A stretch of 64,000 bases of DNA from Blepharisma japonicum (taxonomy: Eukaryota > Ciliophora > Heterotrichea > Heterotrichida > Blepharismidae), in assembly GCA_949751835.1 (NCBI GenBank), contig CATKHK010000006.1, positions 434,001 to 498,000 on the forward strand, read 5' to 3'. The position numbers and the translations under genes are program-made. The notes beneath the pieces were generated by a model, which worked only from the letters and a program-made list of their open reading frames with translations, was not told where the DNA came from and did no database searches. Shown here piece after piece: positions 44,893-55,433 of this stretch. Numbering within the stretch: the stretch's first letter is position 1; every line of letters starts with the position of its first letter.

Positions 44893-45207
44893 TTATCCTC
44901 CATGAAGGGTGCTGATAAAGCTTATAGCGTCTCTATCCTGAACAACATAGTCATCCTTACCACAAAGTTCCCAGTCCATATCATTTACGAGAACAATAAT
45001 CCCTGGACGTCTACATAAATTTTACAAAGAGTCTCCGGACATAAACAATTCTGGCCTTGTTTGGAGATATCTGTCCTTAAGGTGAAAAACTAGTTGTTTT
45101 AAAGTCAGCTGTGACTCAAGAGGCACAGTCAAGTTTCTTTGTTTATTGAATAAATCTTCAAGACCACCACTGCATTAAAATCACCTAAAAGCAATGTGTA
45201 CGTTCAT
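44893..45207 (-). CDS. URM1: Ubiquitin-related modifier 1
   Basis: 94 residues from three short exons; introns at 45170-45184 (GTGATTTTAATGCAG) and 45011-45025 (GTAAAATTTATGTAG). No single open frame covers it. The spliced protein has [36 protein letters not shown] and the terminal FISTLHGG with the di-glycine needed for thiocarboxylation. URM1 is the sulphur carrier for 2-thiolation of tRNA wobble U34 and a protein modifier under oxidative stress. The start ATG lies 25 bases from the divergent IQ gene. Confidence 0.95.
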
Positions 45208-45232
45208 TAATTATATATATGTAATATCTAAA

Positions 45233-45973
45233 ATGGACGAATACCGACTTCCTTCAAGACATTCAGACCAAATTTCTACAGTCCAAAACAGATTAAAAGA
45301 AAAATACTCAGAAGAAATGAGCAAAACTTACCATGTCCTTATGAGCTACAATCCAAAACTGGCTAACGAAATTTTTCATCAAAAATCCACTACAGATATT
45401 TACACAAAAAGTGCGATAAAAATCCAGAGCTTATATAGGGGATATAAAGCACGGCTATTATACAGAGATTTATTGTATGAAAATTATATGGAAGAAGTAG
45501 AAGAAGCAAGGTCAAAGGAATTGCAAAGAATGGAAGAGTCTATGCTCATGATTGAAACAGCTGTATTACAAGAAAAATTAAACGAAAAAAAGTTTTTGGT
45601 AAAGCAAAGAAGTTTGGAACAAAATTGGGCTGCAACATTAATACAAAGATGCTATAGAAAGCATAAAGGATGAACTGTACCGAAAGAGGTGCTTTGTGTT
45701 ATTGAACAAAGATCGAATGAGCTTATAATCCCAGTAGATAGCCAAGGAAACAATATTATTTTGAGAATATTAAATAGAAAAGATTTAAAAGCGTTTCCTC
45801 TTGTTACTCTTTTAAGCACTCTTGGTGATTTGGAAATAAAATCTGAAAGTAATTTTTAATTAGAATGTGTCGAGTTGCTTACAAATGCCCTTACATTAAG
45901 AGAAGAGCTCAGAGAAAGCATAGCAAAATGCAATAAAAAGATAGAACAAATGGTAAAAAGACTGAGACATTAA
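45233..45973 (+). CDS. IQ-motif protein
   Basis: 241 residues; one TGA (45671-45673) as Trp and one 15-nt intron (45849-45863). The start at 45233 (MDEYRLPSRH) is preferred over 45194 because the upstream Met overlaps URM1 exon 1. IQ motifs: AIKIQSLYRGYKARLLYRD and ATLIQRCYRKHKG, separated by a coiled-coil helix. It probably binds calmodulin. The stop codon TAA abuts the stop of the next, convergent gene with no base between. Confidence 0.85.
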
Positions 45974-47213
45974 TTAAGAAAGATTTGTAAAAAATTCCAG
46001 AATATCCCTATCTCTAAACATTGATGAAATTTCAATAGCATCTTCTCTTTCCTTGAAAGCATTACCCATCACCAGAGCTACTTTTTTTGTGTAATTCAGT
46101 CGGTTTTGCTTTATTATCCTTTCTAAATTTTTCAACCCCAAAAACGCGTCTTCATATGTCATTTCTTCATATTCCTCCTGATTTCTCCACATATATCTTC
46201 CTATAGTTATTGGTGCAAAATCCCTACTAATATTTTTCAATAAATCATGGACTCTATCTGAAAATTGTGCAAACTGCATTATTCCTTACATCATTAAGCC
46301 TTTTACTTGCTTCTTCACAATTCTCATTATAAAATTTGTTGAGTTCTGCTGGGACAAAGTTAAAAGGAACTTGCATATACCCAGGGACGTTTTTCGCGGA
46401 ATACCTTGTTGATATTAGTAAAGGATACTCATTTTTTACTATTAAAATATGTGTCTGCTTGAGGTCATTAAAGGTGTTTATATCTGTACCTTCACCTTTT
46501 AAAGTCGAAAATGCAGCTTGAACTTGCTCTATTGATAAATCTTCGTCTAAAAATAAATTATCCAGAGATAACCCAATTCTTTCAAAACTTTTGTCAAATG
46601 TGTGCTTTGTGGCTGCTTCAACAGCTTGCCTAATCATTCTGTTGCTTCTTCGAGATGCAAACCCTAGAGCTGTTGGATGAGATTTATTAAGCTCTCTTTC
46701 AATAGAAAAAGATGCTTCTCTGTATTAATTTTACTCTAAAACCCTATGCCGCCTTTCTTTTCTTTCTAGGTCTTTAAAAATGGTCCTAATTTGCTGCTGC
46801 ATATCATTTATAGCTTCGTTCTGAATAGAAATTACTCTAGCCCGTGGTCTTCTTAAGGTTTTTGGGTCAATTTCGTCAACATATTTTACTTCTTTGGGTC
46901 TCTCAATAGCCTGCAAAATATTATTAGCTGTGCTTTCCAAATGAAGATCTCTGACATTTATACCTTTAGTTTGGTTGAAAGGAAGTAAAGTTACTTTTAC
47001 TTGATGGTATTTATCACCTTCTATGGAAGGGACATAAAAGATAAGATTGCTTAAAGAGGCATTTTGGCCTTGTGTGATAGAATCCAAATAGCTGTTAAGC
47101 GTTGTACATGCGTTTGTATTAGTCGATTTTATGTTTTCAGGAGCTTTTGTAAGGACATCAGGGTGAACTAGCTTATAAAACGGAGTTAAAAGAGACTTCA
47201 CCTTGGTTGCCAT
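45974..47213 (-). CDS. TCAIM-like mitochondrial protein (DUF4460/DUF4461)
   Basis: 402 residues after introns 46720-46734 (15 nt) and 46274-46289 (16 nt). The N-terminus LLTPFYKLVHPDVL plus NTNACTTLNSYL matches the DUF4460 J-like domain of animal TCAIM (T-cell activation inhibitor, mitochondrial); the following regions fit DUF4461 loosely. Animal TCAIM is mitochondrial and its biochemical role is poorly known. Splicing joins VLE-EASFSIE and LNDVFAQFSDRVH without frameshift. The stop codon directly touches that of the convergent IQ gene. Confidence 0.8.
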
Positions 47214-47660
47214 TTTGTTTATTAATATTTTATTTTTGTGAGCTGCATTTTATTTATCATTCTTATAATTAAGCTTTACAATTTGAGAGTTGTTTGATTA
47301 TATTACAAATTTAATAACAAAATAAAATATTTTCTATCAAAGCAGTCTGAATAAAATAAATTTCTATTGACCAATTTGTATTAAAGAATGAAAATGCTAA
47401 TACAATAATTTAATGCATATCATATTCGATATTGATGCTAAATTTATCTTATTATCTTAAATAACTAACTAATTTTGAATAATCTATAATTTTCTTAACC
47501 AAAACATGCATTTTATACTCAAAAAGGGATCAAGTCATAAACGAAGAATTATCAGAATTTGGACATTGGTGTTTTTAACAAATAAATTTCCTAAATGCCA
47601 CCCCACTATAGTTTTACATCTAAAATTCTAGAATGTGCTAAATGCATATGATAATAATAA
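47214..47660. other. AT-rich divergent intergenic region
   Basis: About 450 bases upstream of the HSP110 gene and the TCAIM-like gene. No heat-shock element pattern (repeated nGAAn) is clear by eye. Confidence 0.45.
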
Positions 47661-49991
47661 ATGTCAGGAGCGGGAGCCATAGGAATCGATCTTGGTAGTC
47701 ACAGCTGTGTGATTGCTGCAGTCAAAGGTGGTGGTGTAGAAATCCTAACAAACGATCTCTCCAACCGTCAAACACCTTCAGTCGTTGGATTTGGTGATAA
47801 ACAAAGATTTATTGGTGAAAGTGGATTCAGCAAGCTCAGCACAAATTTCCGAAACACAGTCTTGTTCCCAACTCGCTTTTTAGGCCTCAGCTCTAACTAT
47901 CAATACCTTCACGACGAGTCTAAGTGGCTTACAAACAAACTAGTGACTTTGGAAGATGGCCGAATTGCCCATGAAGTTCGATACCTAGGTGAGAATATGG
48001 CTTTCACAAGTGAAAGAATTGTAGCTATGTTCCTAACTCAAATAAAAATCATATGTCAGAAAACTGGTCTCAATCCCCAAGATGTGGTGATTTCAGTGCC
48101 CTGCTATTTTACAGAAACTGAAAGAAGGGCTCTTCTTGACGCAATTGCCATTTCTGACTTGACATGCGCAAGGATCATGAATGATTCGACTGCCTCAGCT
48201 TTAAGCTATGGGCTTTTCAGAAGTTCTGAGTTCACTGAAACACCTAGAGTGGTGGCATTGACTGATTTAGGCCACTCAAAGTTCACTGTTTCTATTGTTC
48301 AGTTTACTAAGGACAAATTACAAGTCCTAACACATGTAACTGATAGAAATCTTGGAGGAAGAGACCTTGATTGGAAAATCATGGAATTTTTTGCCTCTTC
48401 TTTCGAAAAGAAACATGGAATCAACCTTTTACATAATCACCGCGCAAGATCTAAAATGTCCATTGCAGTCGAAAAATTAAGGAAAATGCTTTCAGCGAAC
48501 ACTGAAGCTGTGCTGAATTTAGAATATATTGTGGAAGATTTAGATTTGCATGGAGTCATGACTCGTGATGAATTTGAAACTTTGGCAGCAAGCCATTTAG
48601 AGAGGATTGAAGAATTGTGCAAAACTGCACTCAGAAAAGCAGGAGTAGAAAGTGTTTATTCAGTAGAAATTTTGGGAGGTGGCACAAGAATCCCTTGTGT
48701 TCAAAGAGTAATAGCAAAAGCTTTCAACGTTGAAAATGTAAGTAAAACATTGAATCCAGAAGAAGCAATTGCTAGAGGGTGTGCAGTTCAGTCAGCTATG
48801 TTGAGTCCACTCTTCAAGGTAAAAGAATTCTCAGTCCAAGATATCGTTACAATCCCAATAAGCATCAAAGTTGCTTCCCTTGATATGGAAGTCGAAGTCG
48901 AGCCAGAAGTCATTTTCCCAGAAAAGAATGTTTTCCCTACCACAAAAATAATGAAACTTAGAAAAAATCAGCCTTTTAAGATGAATCTCTTTTATCCAGA
49001 ACCTTTAATTGAGGGATTAGATCATACAGTTGCAGATTTTGGAGTAATTTGCCCAGCAGAAGGAGCTGAAAATGAAATCAAAGTTTATATCAAAATGTCT
49101 GGGCATGGTGTCGTCAACTTAGAAAAAGCTGAACTAATTGAAGAAGTTATAGAAACTGAAGAAATAAAGCCTGAAGAAGCCAAGGCTGAGGAGCAAAAAG
49201 CAGGGGAAGAAAAGAAAGAGCCTTCAGTAAAGAGAAAATATAAAAGAACTAACCTTGAAATTTCTAAAGTATTGAAAGGACTCAAAGAAGAGGAGCTCAA
49301 AATGTTTATTAATGAAGAAAGAAGAATGACAAATGAAGACAGAATTGCTAAAGAAACTTCTGACAAGAGAAATGAAGTAGAAGCTTATGTTTATGAAGCT
49401 AGATCAAAGCTAAACTCCTCTCTTCAAGCTTTTCTTACTCCTAGCAAACTCCAAGAAATCTTAGCATTTCTTTCAGATACTGAAAACTGGGTATACGGAG
49501 ATGGTGCTGACACACTTAAAAGTGTATATACTGAAAGGCTAGACAAAATGAGAGAACAAGTTGAGCCAGTCATCAGAAGATTCAATATCTTCAATTCTTA
49601 CCCTCAGCTCATAAATGAGCTTCAAGACGCTTTAACATGGAGCAGACAGCAAGCTCTCTCTTCTCAAGAACAATTTTCTCATATCACTGAAGAAGAAAGA
49701 AATAGAGTTATCGAAAAAGCAGCTGAATTTGAAAGCTGGCTTCAAGCAGCCAAAATTCAAATAGACTCTATGTTGAGATATGAAGATCCTAGCATTTCTA
49801 CAGAAGAATTTGTGAAGAAAACTATTCAAATCAGAGAAATTACTAACCAAACTATGAACAAGCCTAAGCCAGCCCCTCCAGCTCCTCCTAAAGAAGAGAA
49901 AAAAGAAGAAGCCAAGCAGCCAGAACAAACTCCTCCAGAGGCCCCTAAGAACGAAGAAGTCAAGAAGCCAGAAGACATGGAATTAGATTAA
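47661..49991 (+). CDS. HSP110-type (HSPA4/Sse1) chaperone
   Basis: 776 residues, intron-free. The Hsp70-like nucleotide-binding domain begins IGIDLGSHSCVIAAV and contains VISVPCYFTETERRA and EILGGGTRIPCVQ. The expanded beta-domain insertion (acidic, EEAKAEEQKAGEE, about 500-520) and extended C-terminal helical domain mark HSP110, a nucleotide-exchange factor for Hsp70. The end is acidic (KKPEDMELD). All Trp codons appear to be TGG, consistent with a highly expressed gene. Confidence 0.96.
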   Translation: MSGAGAIGIDLGSHSCVIAAVKGGGVEILTNDLSNRQTPSVVGFGDKQRFIGESGFSKLSTNFRNTVLFPTRFLGLSSNYQYLHDESKWLTNKLVTLEDGRIAHEVRYLGENMAFTSERIVAMFLTQIKIICQKTGLNPQDVVISVPCYFTETERRALLDAIAISDLTCARIMNDSTASALSYGLFRSSEFTETPRVVALTDLGHSKFTVSIVQFTKDKLQVLTHVTDRNLGGRDLDWKIMEFFASSFEKKHGINLLHNHRARSKMSIAVEKLRKMLSANTEAVLNLEYIVEDLDLHGVMTRDEFETLAASHLERIEELCKTALRKAGVESVYSVEILGGGTRIPCVQRVIAKAFNVENVSKTLNPEEAIARGCAVQSAMLSPLFKVKEFSVQDIVTIPISIKVASLDMEVEVEPEVIFPEKNVFPTTKIMKLRKNQPFKMNLFYPEPLIEGLDHTVADFGVICPAEGAENEIKVYIKMSGHGVVNLEKAELIEEVIETEEIKPEEAKAEEQKAGEEKKEPSVKRKYKRTNLEISKVLKGLKEEELKMFINEERRMTNEDRIAKETSDKRNEVEAYVYEARSKLNSSLQAFLTPSKLQEILAFLSDTENWVYGDGADTLKSVYTERLDKMREQVEPVIRRFNIFNSYPQLINELQDALTWSRQQALSSQEQFSHITEEERNRVIEKAAEFESWLQAAKIQIDSMLRYEDPSISTEEFVKKTIQIREITNQTMNKPKPAPPAPPKEEKKEEAKQPEQTPPEAPKNEEVKKPEDMELD

Positions 49992-50054
49992 ATATAGTAA
50001 TATCTTCTTCATAAATTACATGAAGCACATTTTAAATAGCATTTATTTGCTTCA

Positions 50055-52184
50055 TTATGACGAAAACATTTTCTTCTTCACTGCTACAGTCTGTTTCAAG
50101 TTTGCTTTTGGTAGCTTTGAAGTACTCGATACTTCTGGCCTTGTTATTTTTCCTAAACTTGGCCTACTTTTCAGAGTCCCACTTTTGCTCTGCTGCATGT
50201 CAGCCCTTGCCTTTGCTGCCAGCTCATCAACCATTCTTTTTTTCTTTTCATCCTGCTCTCTTGACTCCTGTCCTCCTTGCTCTTCTTCAAACTTTATTTT
50301 CTTTTGCTCATTTTTCTGGGCCTCTTCACTTTGCAGCTTATTATTATATTCATCGCTTTTTAGAATATTCCTTGAAACTTGAGCAGACTCTCTGACAGTT
50401 TGCATTGGATCTTCGACGAGGTTTGCTAATAAATTGTTAAGCTGAGTGATTCATTGGTTTTGAAGGGATTCTCTTATTTGTGGAATCATTGTGGCGAATT
50501 TAATGCGGACTGAACTGACATTGTCACTGCCAAGACGGATGGTGTCTTCTGCAAAAACTAAAGAAAAAAACTGCTTGGATTGCAGAGGTAAAATATAATC
50601 GATGAAATATAAAAAGACAAGTCTGTCATTGCAGCAATTTGACCTGGCAAACTTATCTTTTAGGATGTTACAAATATCTAGCTTTCTGGTCATGTAGTAA
50701 TTATGATACAAAATGTTTGCTAGTAGTTCAGCTGAAGAAATTTTCAATGGTCAGCAGCCTGATTGCATTTTGTAAATTAATAGAGGAATAAAAATGTCAA
50801 CCACATCCTTCATTGGAAACTGCAGAAATGTCTCTTTAATTTGCAATAGATAAGATAATTGCGTTCTTCAATTTGCAGAGTTTATGACTGCAGCAAATTT
50901 CGTTAAAAGCTCTGAGGGCTGAAAATAACATTGCCAATGTTGCATACTTTTGAGCATAGAAAGCTGGGTTTGTGGATTTTCATATAATTGAGTAGCCACT
51001 TTTCTCAAAATTTTGCAGCTTGGGTCTTGTCTAACAATTTCATGTAGCCCAGCTGCAATAAGAGTTCTAACTTCGGCTTCTTCATCACTTGCCAGCTTCG
51101 AAGCGACTGCTTTAAGAATTTTGCAAGTTCCTAGCGCTCAAAAAACTCCAGGAATGTTAAAAGCTAGGTTCTTCCTTACAGTTATATCTGAGTTTGCTAG
51201 CCTTGTAACGATTTCTATGCAGGAGGCTCTATCTTCTTTGGTCATTACAGATTTTATTGAAAGAAAAAGCTGGCCGATATATTGAGATAGCTTAACTTGA
51301 ATGCTGATGGGCATTTCTACAAAAAGCTCATTTTTTATAATAGGCATTGCTTGAGCTTCTAAAAACCCATACGATAAATAAGGTAGCAGCTGTATAAAAA
51401 GCCCAACTGCTTCTGCCTTCACATCAGCCATCGCATCATGAACAAGTTTTACGGCTTCAAAAAAAATGATTTCTTCAATCACAGAAGTTCCTACAACTTT
51501 TGCAATTGATTTCCAGGATTTACACATTTCTTGCCTCACATCAGCATTAGTGTCTTGTGACAATGCTTTGGCCCTCTGCAAAATCTGTCCTTTGAATTCT
51601 TTTCCTAGGACTTCTGCTAAGCTGTTTAATACTTGGCAGGAAACTTGACGAGAAATAGGTTTCTGCGTATAATCTGATAGCAGAATAATCATTGGTATAG
51701 CTTTAGATTTTATTAAATCTACTGGTGTCTGTAATATTAGTGAATTAAATACAGGCATCCACACTTCTAAAACTGTTCTTGAATAAAAACTTAGAAAAGT
51801 TAAGGTAAGTTCCAATGTGTCTTGGAAAAATGACTTTGGAATATATTGCTTTTTTACAGCCGATAAAAATCCGATACCTGATGCGATCTGCATTTGCTCA
51901 TCCCAGCTCATTATGTGAGACTACATAAAAGTTACAAATATTCTGCTTAGAATTCTTGATCCACCTTCTTTTATGACAATATCAAGGCTATTTAAGGCTC
52001 AGATTTTTTGAGGTGGAAGTCCTGACTCGAGTAATTGGACTCCTTTGTCAGCTTCTGAAATTCCTTCTTGTGTTGACCATTCAGCGAGCTCTGCATCTGT
52101 CTAAATATAATTTACCTTTAAGATTCCAGAGCTGCATTCAGCTTCAGGAACTGACTCGTTCATCCAGTCAAGTGAAAGATCCAT
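50055..52184 (-). CDS. PPP4R4: PP4 regulatory subunit 4 (HEAT repeat)
   Basis: 699 residues after introns 52101-52115 and 51921-51935 (15 nt each) and TGA codons as Trp (for example 51138). HEAT repeats dominate. Matches to human PPP4R4 include the N-terminal GVQLLESGLPP (human AVYLLSAGQDV), RKNLAFNIPGVF, RLVFLYFIDYIL and VRIKFATMIPQIRESL, followed by a charged helix and a basic tail. It is proposed to scaffold PP4. The PP4 catalytic gene is 1.5 kb away on the same strand. Confidence 0.88.
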
Positions 52185-52523
52185 TCCCTAAAAATTAAAA
52201 TGCATCTTTTACTAAAGAATTTTTGAAATAGGAACTCATTAGTTTGATATAAAGAATGTAAGGAAGAAATTAGAGCAGCATAATTTTTTTATAAAATTTA
52301 GATTGAAGAGGCATAGGAAAACTTATATTTTGACGAATATAAAGTGGTTCAAATGCAATCTAATAGAACCATTTGATAAAGCACAAATTTTTTAGGTAAT
52401 AATTCAAAATGGAAGTAAAAGCCAGCATTAAAGGCAAATTGAAGAGATTTAGAAAAGCCTTATTTAATAAACGCTGCTAATTAATAATTACTTATCTTAA
52501 GAATTTTAGAAATTAAAATTATT
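52185..52523. other. AT-rich intergenic stretch
   Basis: About 340 bases. A 23-codon basic frame (52409-52480) is present but too short to support. Confidence 0.5.
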
Positions 52524-53012
52524 CTATAATTCTGCATAAGAGGAATATTCGTATGGTCTTGATATGTATCCAGCACTTTCTTGATGGCTTATCCGGCTAA
52601 TATTAGTTTTTGGCTGATTTGGCTGCCTTTCAATTTGGCGATCTGGAAGCTTACTTTCTTCGATTTCTGTAAAATGATTTTGTAGAAATTCAATCGGTAT
52701 TGGTGTCTTGCAGATATAGCAAAGAACATGCTCTAGCTCGGATATACTTTGTCCAAATGATTCAAGATAAAATTTAAGGCATTTTGAACACAGCTCATGG
52801 CCACAAGGGATGTTGATGTCAGCATCATTTTTACACATATAGCACTTTCCATTATTCATAACTTTATCTCCAATATAATCGCAAGCTCTGGCTGTATTAT
52901 TAAATCCAGTTTTAACAGCATCAGTAATAGAATCTGCACTCTTCTGTGCAAACTTACTGATAGAATTCAGAGACTTTTTCCACCAGCTTCTTTTTCCTTC
53001 TTCTTCTCCCAT
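52524..53012 (-). CDS. RING-like zinc-finger protein
   Basis: 162 residues. Cys/His pattern CYMC, then CGHELCSKCLKFY, then CYICKTPI gives a C3HC4-like RING with an enlarged second loop (about 20 residues between SKC and CYIC). N-terminal helix (residues 1-50) is amphipathic and basic; the C-terminus is Pro/Ser-rich. It is probably an E3 ligase or a RING scaffold. The DCTN3 stop lies 22 bases upstream of its ATG. Confidence 0.8.
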   Translation of the reverse strand: MGEEEGKRSWWKKSLNSISKFAQKSADSITDAVKTGFNNTARACDYIGDKVMNNGKCYMCKNDADINIPCGHELCSKCLKFYLESFGQSISELEHVLCYICKTPIPIEFLQNHFTEIEESKLPDRQIERQPNQPKTNISRISHQESAGYISRPYEYSSYAEL

Positions 53013-53034
53013 AATTTCTATATTATTAAATCTA

Positions 53035-53577
53035 TTAAATGTCTTTTTTCTTGCTTAATTTATTTAATCTATTTTCCCACTCAATTAGTTGCTGATTAAC
53101 GCCATTGATGATTTGGTCATATTCTTCGAGGAAATGTATCAATTGTTTTTCCTTATGGCCAAAGAGAAGGGTAAGCTCACATTCTTTTTTTTCTAATGCT
53201 ATTAAGATTTTTCTTTTTTCTGGGAGATTATGCAGAGGGTCAAAGTCGAGATATCTTTTTAGTGCTTCAATTTTTTCCATTTGTCTGGCAAGCTCTCTTA
53301 TCTCATTTTCGTATTTCAACACAAATTCAGATCTCACAAAAGCATTTACAAGGAGTCCTTTAACATCTGATGCATCAAGTAGAGGGGTGAGATTTTGGAC
53401 CTTTTGGACAAGATTAGTGTCTATTCCACCGATTAATAAATTGTCGAATTCTCTTTGGAGTTTGAGATAGGTAGAAGATACACTTTCATGCTGAGAAAGA
53501 AGACTTTTATAGTTTCCTAAGTGGTCAGATAATGATTTGGCTCGAATTTCCAAGCTTTCAATAAGGTTAGATTCCAT
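53035..53577 (-). CDS. DCTN3: Dynactin subunit 3 (p24)
   Basis: 180 residues, all helical/coiled coil, close to the 186 of animal p24. The segment VQNLTPLLDASDVKGL aligns with the animal VNALVPMLDSASIKAV, and the C-terminal QQLIEWENRLNKL aligns with KQFVQWDELLCQL. p24 forms the shoulder of dynactin with dynamitin and p150. The similarity is modest outside these motifs. A Hook adaptor occurs at 42631. Confidence 0.75.
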   Translation of the reverse strand: MESNLIESLEIRAKSLSDHLGNYKSLLSQHESVSSTYLKLQREFDNLLIGGIDTNLVQKVQNLTPLLDASDVKGLLVNAFVRSEFVLKYENEIRELARQMEKIEALKRYLDFDPLHNLPEKRKILIALEKKECELTLLFGHKEKQLIHFLEEYDQIINGVNQQLIEWENRLNKLSKKKDI

Positions 53578-53694
53578 GGATTTGTATGAAATATAATAAA
53601 AATAAACTGTGCATTTCCTAAAATTTAATCATATTTAATCTGCTAGATAAAATTTTTACCTACTAATTATATCGTTATTTATTTCATTGAAAAA

Positions 53695-54609
53695 CTATAA
53701 GAAATATTCAGGCGCAGGTTTCCTCGCTGGCACTTGCCTTTCATCTTCAGGTGCTGCTTCAAAAGTTATGAAATTTTGGTTGAGATCTGAGTCAAGTTGC
53801 ATAATGGCTGCTATATTTCCACATCGATAGCAATAATTAGGAGCAGACCACACAGTTATAAGTTTGTTCTCAAACATGCATTTATAACCTTCCATAACGA
53901 GCTGATGAGCTCTTGCTATCATTTTTATATTGTTGAGTTTGCAGAACTCTCTAACTATGTTCCCTCCAAAAACATAGCCCGCCCCTCTTGGTGACAGTTC
54001 CCATCCATTAATTTCTTCTGGATCAGACCATAACAAATCGCACATTGCTCCATCATGAGGAACTTCTTGTTTTCTATCAATTGCTCTTATCTCATCCAAA
54101 GAGCTTACAGAGGGTGACAAACCGCCATGAACACAGAACACCTTCCCATCTATAAGCGCTCCTAAAGGTAGATAATCGAAAATTTCGGTACAATAGCGCC
54201 ACACATTGGCACTTCCATACTTTCTGATGCATTCATCATAAAAGCCATAAACCTGAGTGATCTGTCGTGATTCATGATTTCCTCTTATTAGCATCATCCT
54301 ATCAGGATATTTCACCTTAAAAGCAAGCAAGAGCAGCCAAGTTTCCACGCTGAAATATCCACGATCCACGAAATCCCCTAAAAATATATAATTTGTTTCT
54401 GGAGGTTCTCCTCCAACTTTAAATAATTTCATGAGATCATAAAATTGCCCATGAATATCTCCACAGATAGTTATTGGAGAGTTTACTTTGTGAACGTTGC
54501 TTTCTTCGATTAGTAAATCTCTGGCCTTTGCACATAGATCTTTAACTTCAGCTTCTTTGATGTACTCACATTGTTTGAGAAGTTCAATTTGGCTATCTAA
54601 GTCCGACAT
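53695..54609 (-). CDS. PPP4C: Protein phosphatase 4 catalytic subunit
   Basis: 304 residues, intron-free. PPP signature motifs GDIHGQ, GDFVDRG, LIRGNHE, HGGLSPS and [11 protein letters not shown] are intact. PP4-specific features include [16 protein letters not shown], the [24 protein letters not shown] region and the terminal EYFL for carboxymethylation. All Trp codons are TGG. It is a manganese Ser/Thr phosphatase working with regulatory subunits; PPP4R4 lies nearby. Confidence 0.98.
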   Translation of the reverse strand: MSDLDSQIELLKQCEYIKEAEVKDLCAKARDLLIEESNVHKVNSPITICGDIHGQFYDLMKLFKVGGEPPETNYIFLGDFVDRGYFSVETWLLLLAFKVKYPDRMMLIRGNHESRQITQVYGFYDECIRKYGSANVWRYCTEIFDYLPLGALIDGKVFCVHGGLSPSVSSLDEIRAIDRKQEVPHDGAMCDLLWSDPEEINGWELSPRGAGYVFGGNIVREFCKLNNIKMIARAHQLVMEGYKCMFENKLITVWSAPNYCYRCGNIAAIMQLDSDLNQNFITFEAAPEDERQVPARKPAPEYFL

Positions 54610-54922
54610 TAATTAAATATGCCACTCTTTAGAAATTGAGGTATTTATATGTGATACTAGGAAGCTGTTTAGAGGAAGTATCATATGATAGAGGTATTAT
54701 AAAATTCTAAGAAGTAAAAATTTTTGAAATTTTAGAATATATTTCTTAAAGAATGTAAGTCAAATCAGCTGAGGAATTAATAATTTAAATAGTTAATAAG
54801 TGAAAAACTTGTATATCCTTTATCTGATAATTTAAACCTATTTTTATTATCTTAAAATGCCATATCGTTAGATATTAGTTTATTTTTTTTTATTAAGATT
54901 CAGTCTGTGAATTTTTGAATGC
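54610..54922. other. AT-rich intergenic stretch
   Basis: About 310 bases; no gene seen. Confidence 0.5.
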
Positions 54923-55057
54923 TTAAACTGCAGTATCTACTCCTTTTGACATCCCTAAAGCTTGATATATTTTATCATCCTGAGTCTTCTTCTTCGATAA
55001 ATTTTTTATTTTTTTATTCCTACTTAAGCTGACAAACCTAAGGAATGGATTATCCAT
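54923..55057 (-). CDS. Possible small basic protein
   Basis: A 44-codon frame beginning MDNPFLRFVSLSRNKK and ending GMSKGVDTAV. The residues are varied and basic, better than the surrounding AT-rich DNA, and the start context (ATGGAT preceded by A/T) looks like that of neighbours. A longer start at 55132 exists but the added residues are AT-biased. No homologue recognised. Confidence 0.35.
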   Translation of the reverse strand: MDNPFLRFVSLSRNKKIKNLSKKKTQDDKIYQALGMSKGVDTAV

Positions 55058-55433
55058 AACAGCTATAAAAATAGGGAAATTTTGAAACTTATAATAACTT
55101 AAATAGAGCTTATGCATATACAATTTACACAATGGATTAGAAGGTCAGAAAATCTAATTAAATCCTTTATAAGGATTTTATAAAGAATGAATATTGCATT
55201 TATAATTCACCAGAGTAAGTAAACTCAAAAAAGGCCAAATCCAACAGAACATTTTTGATTTAAAACGCTTTAATAAAAATGATAAAATAATTTCCAAAAG
55301 GTCATCCGAAACTTGCTTCAACCATTTCTAATTTCAACCATTATTGCCTATATGGTAATAAATTTTGAATATTTATTCTCTTAAATGTTGTGGTGTTTTT
55401 TAGAATAAGCCACATCTATGAGTTAAATTTGTA
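55058..55433. other. AT-rich intergenic stretch
   Basis: About 375 bases upstream of the PERK-like gene; no gene seen. Confidence 0.5.

Noticed and set aside
52345-52380. B-box-like GTTCAAAT in an intergenic region
   Set aside because: No A box, no acceptor or anticodon stem; not a tRNA.
52409-52480. 23-codon basic frame (MEVKASIKGKLKR...)
   Set aside because: Too short, no homology to the tiny ribosomal proteins considered, and no neighbouring exon completes it.
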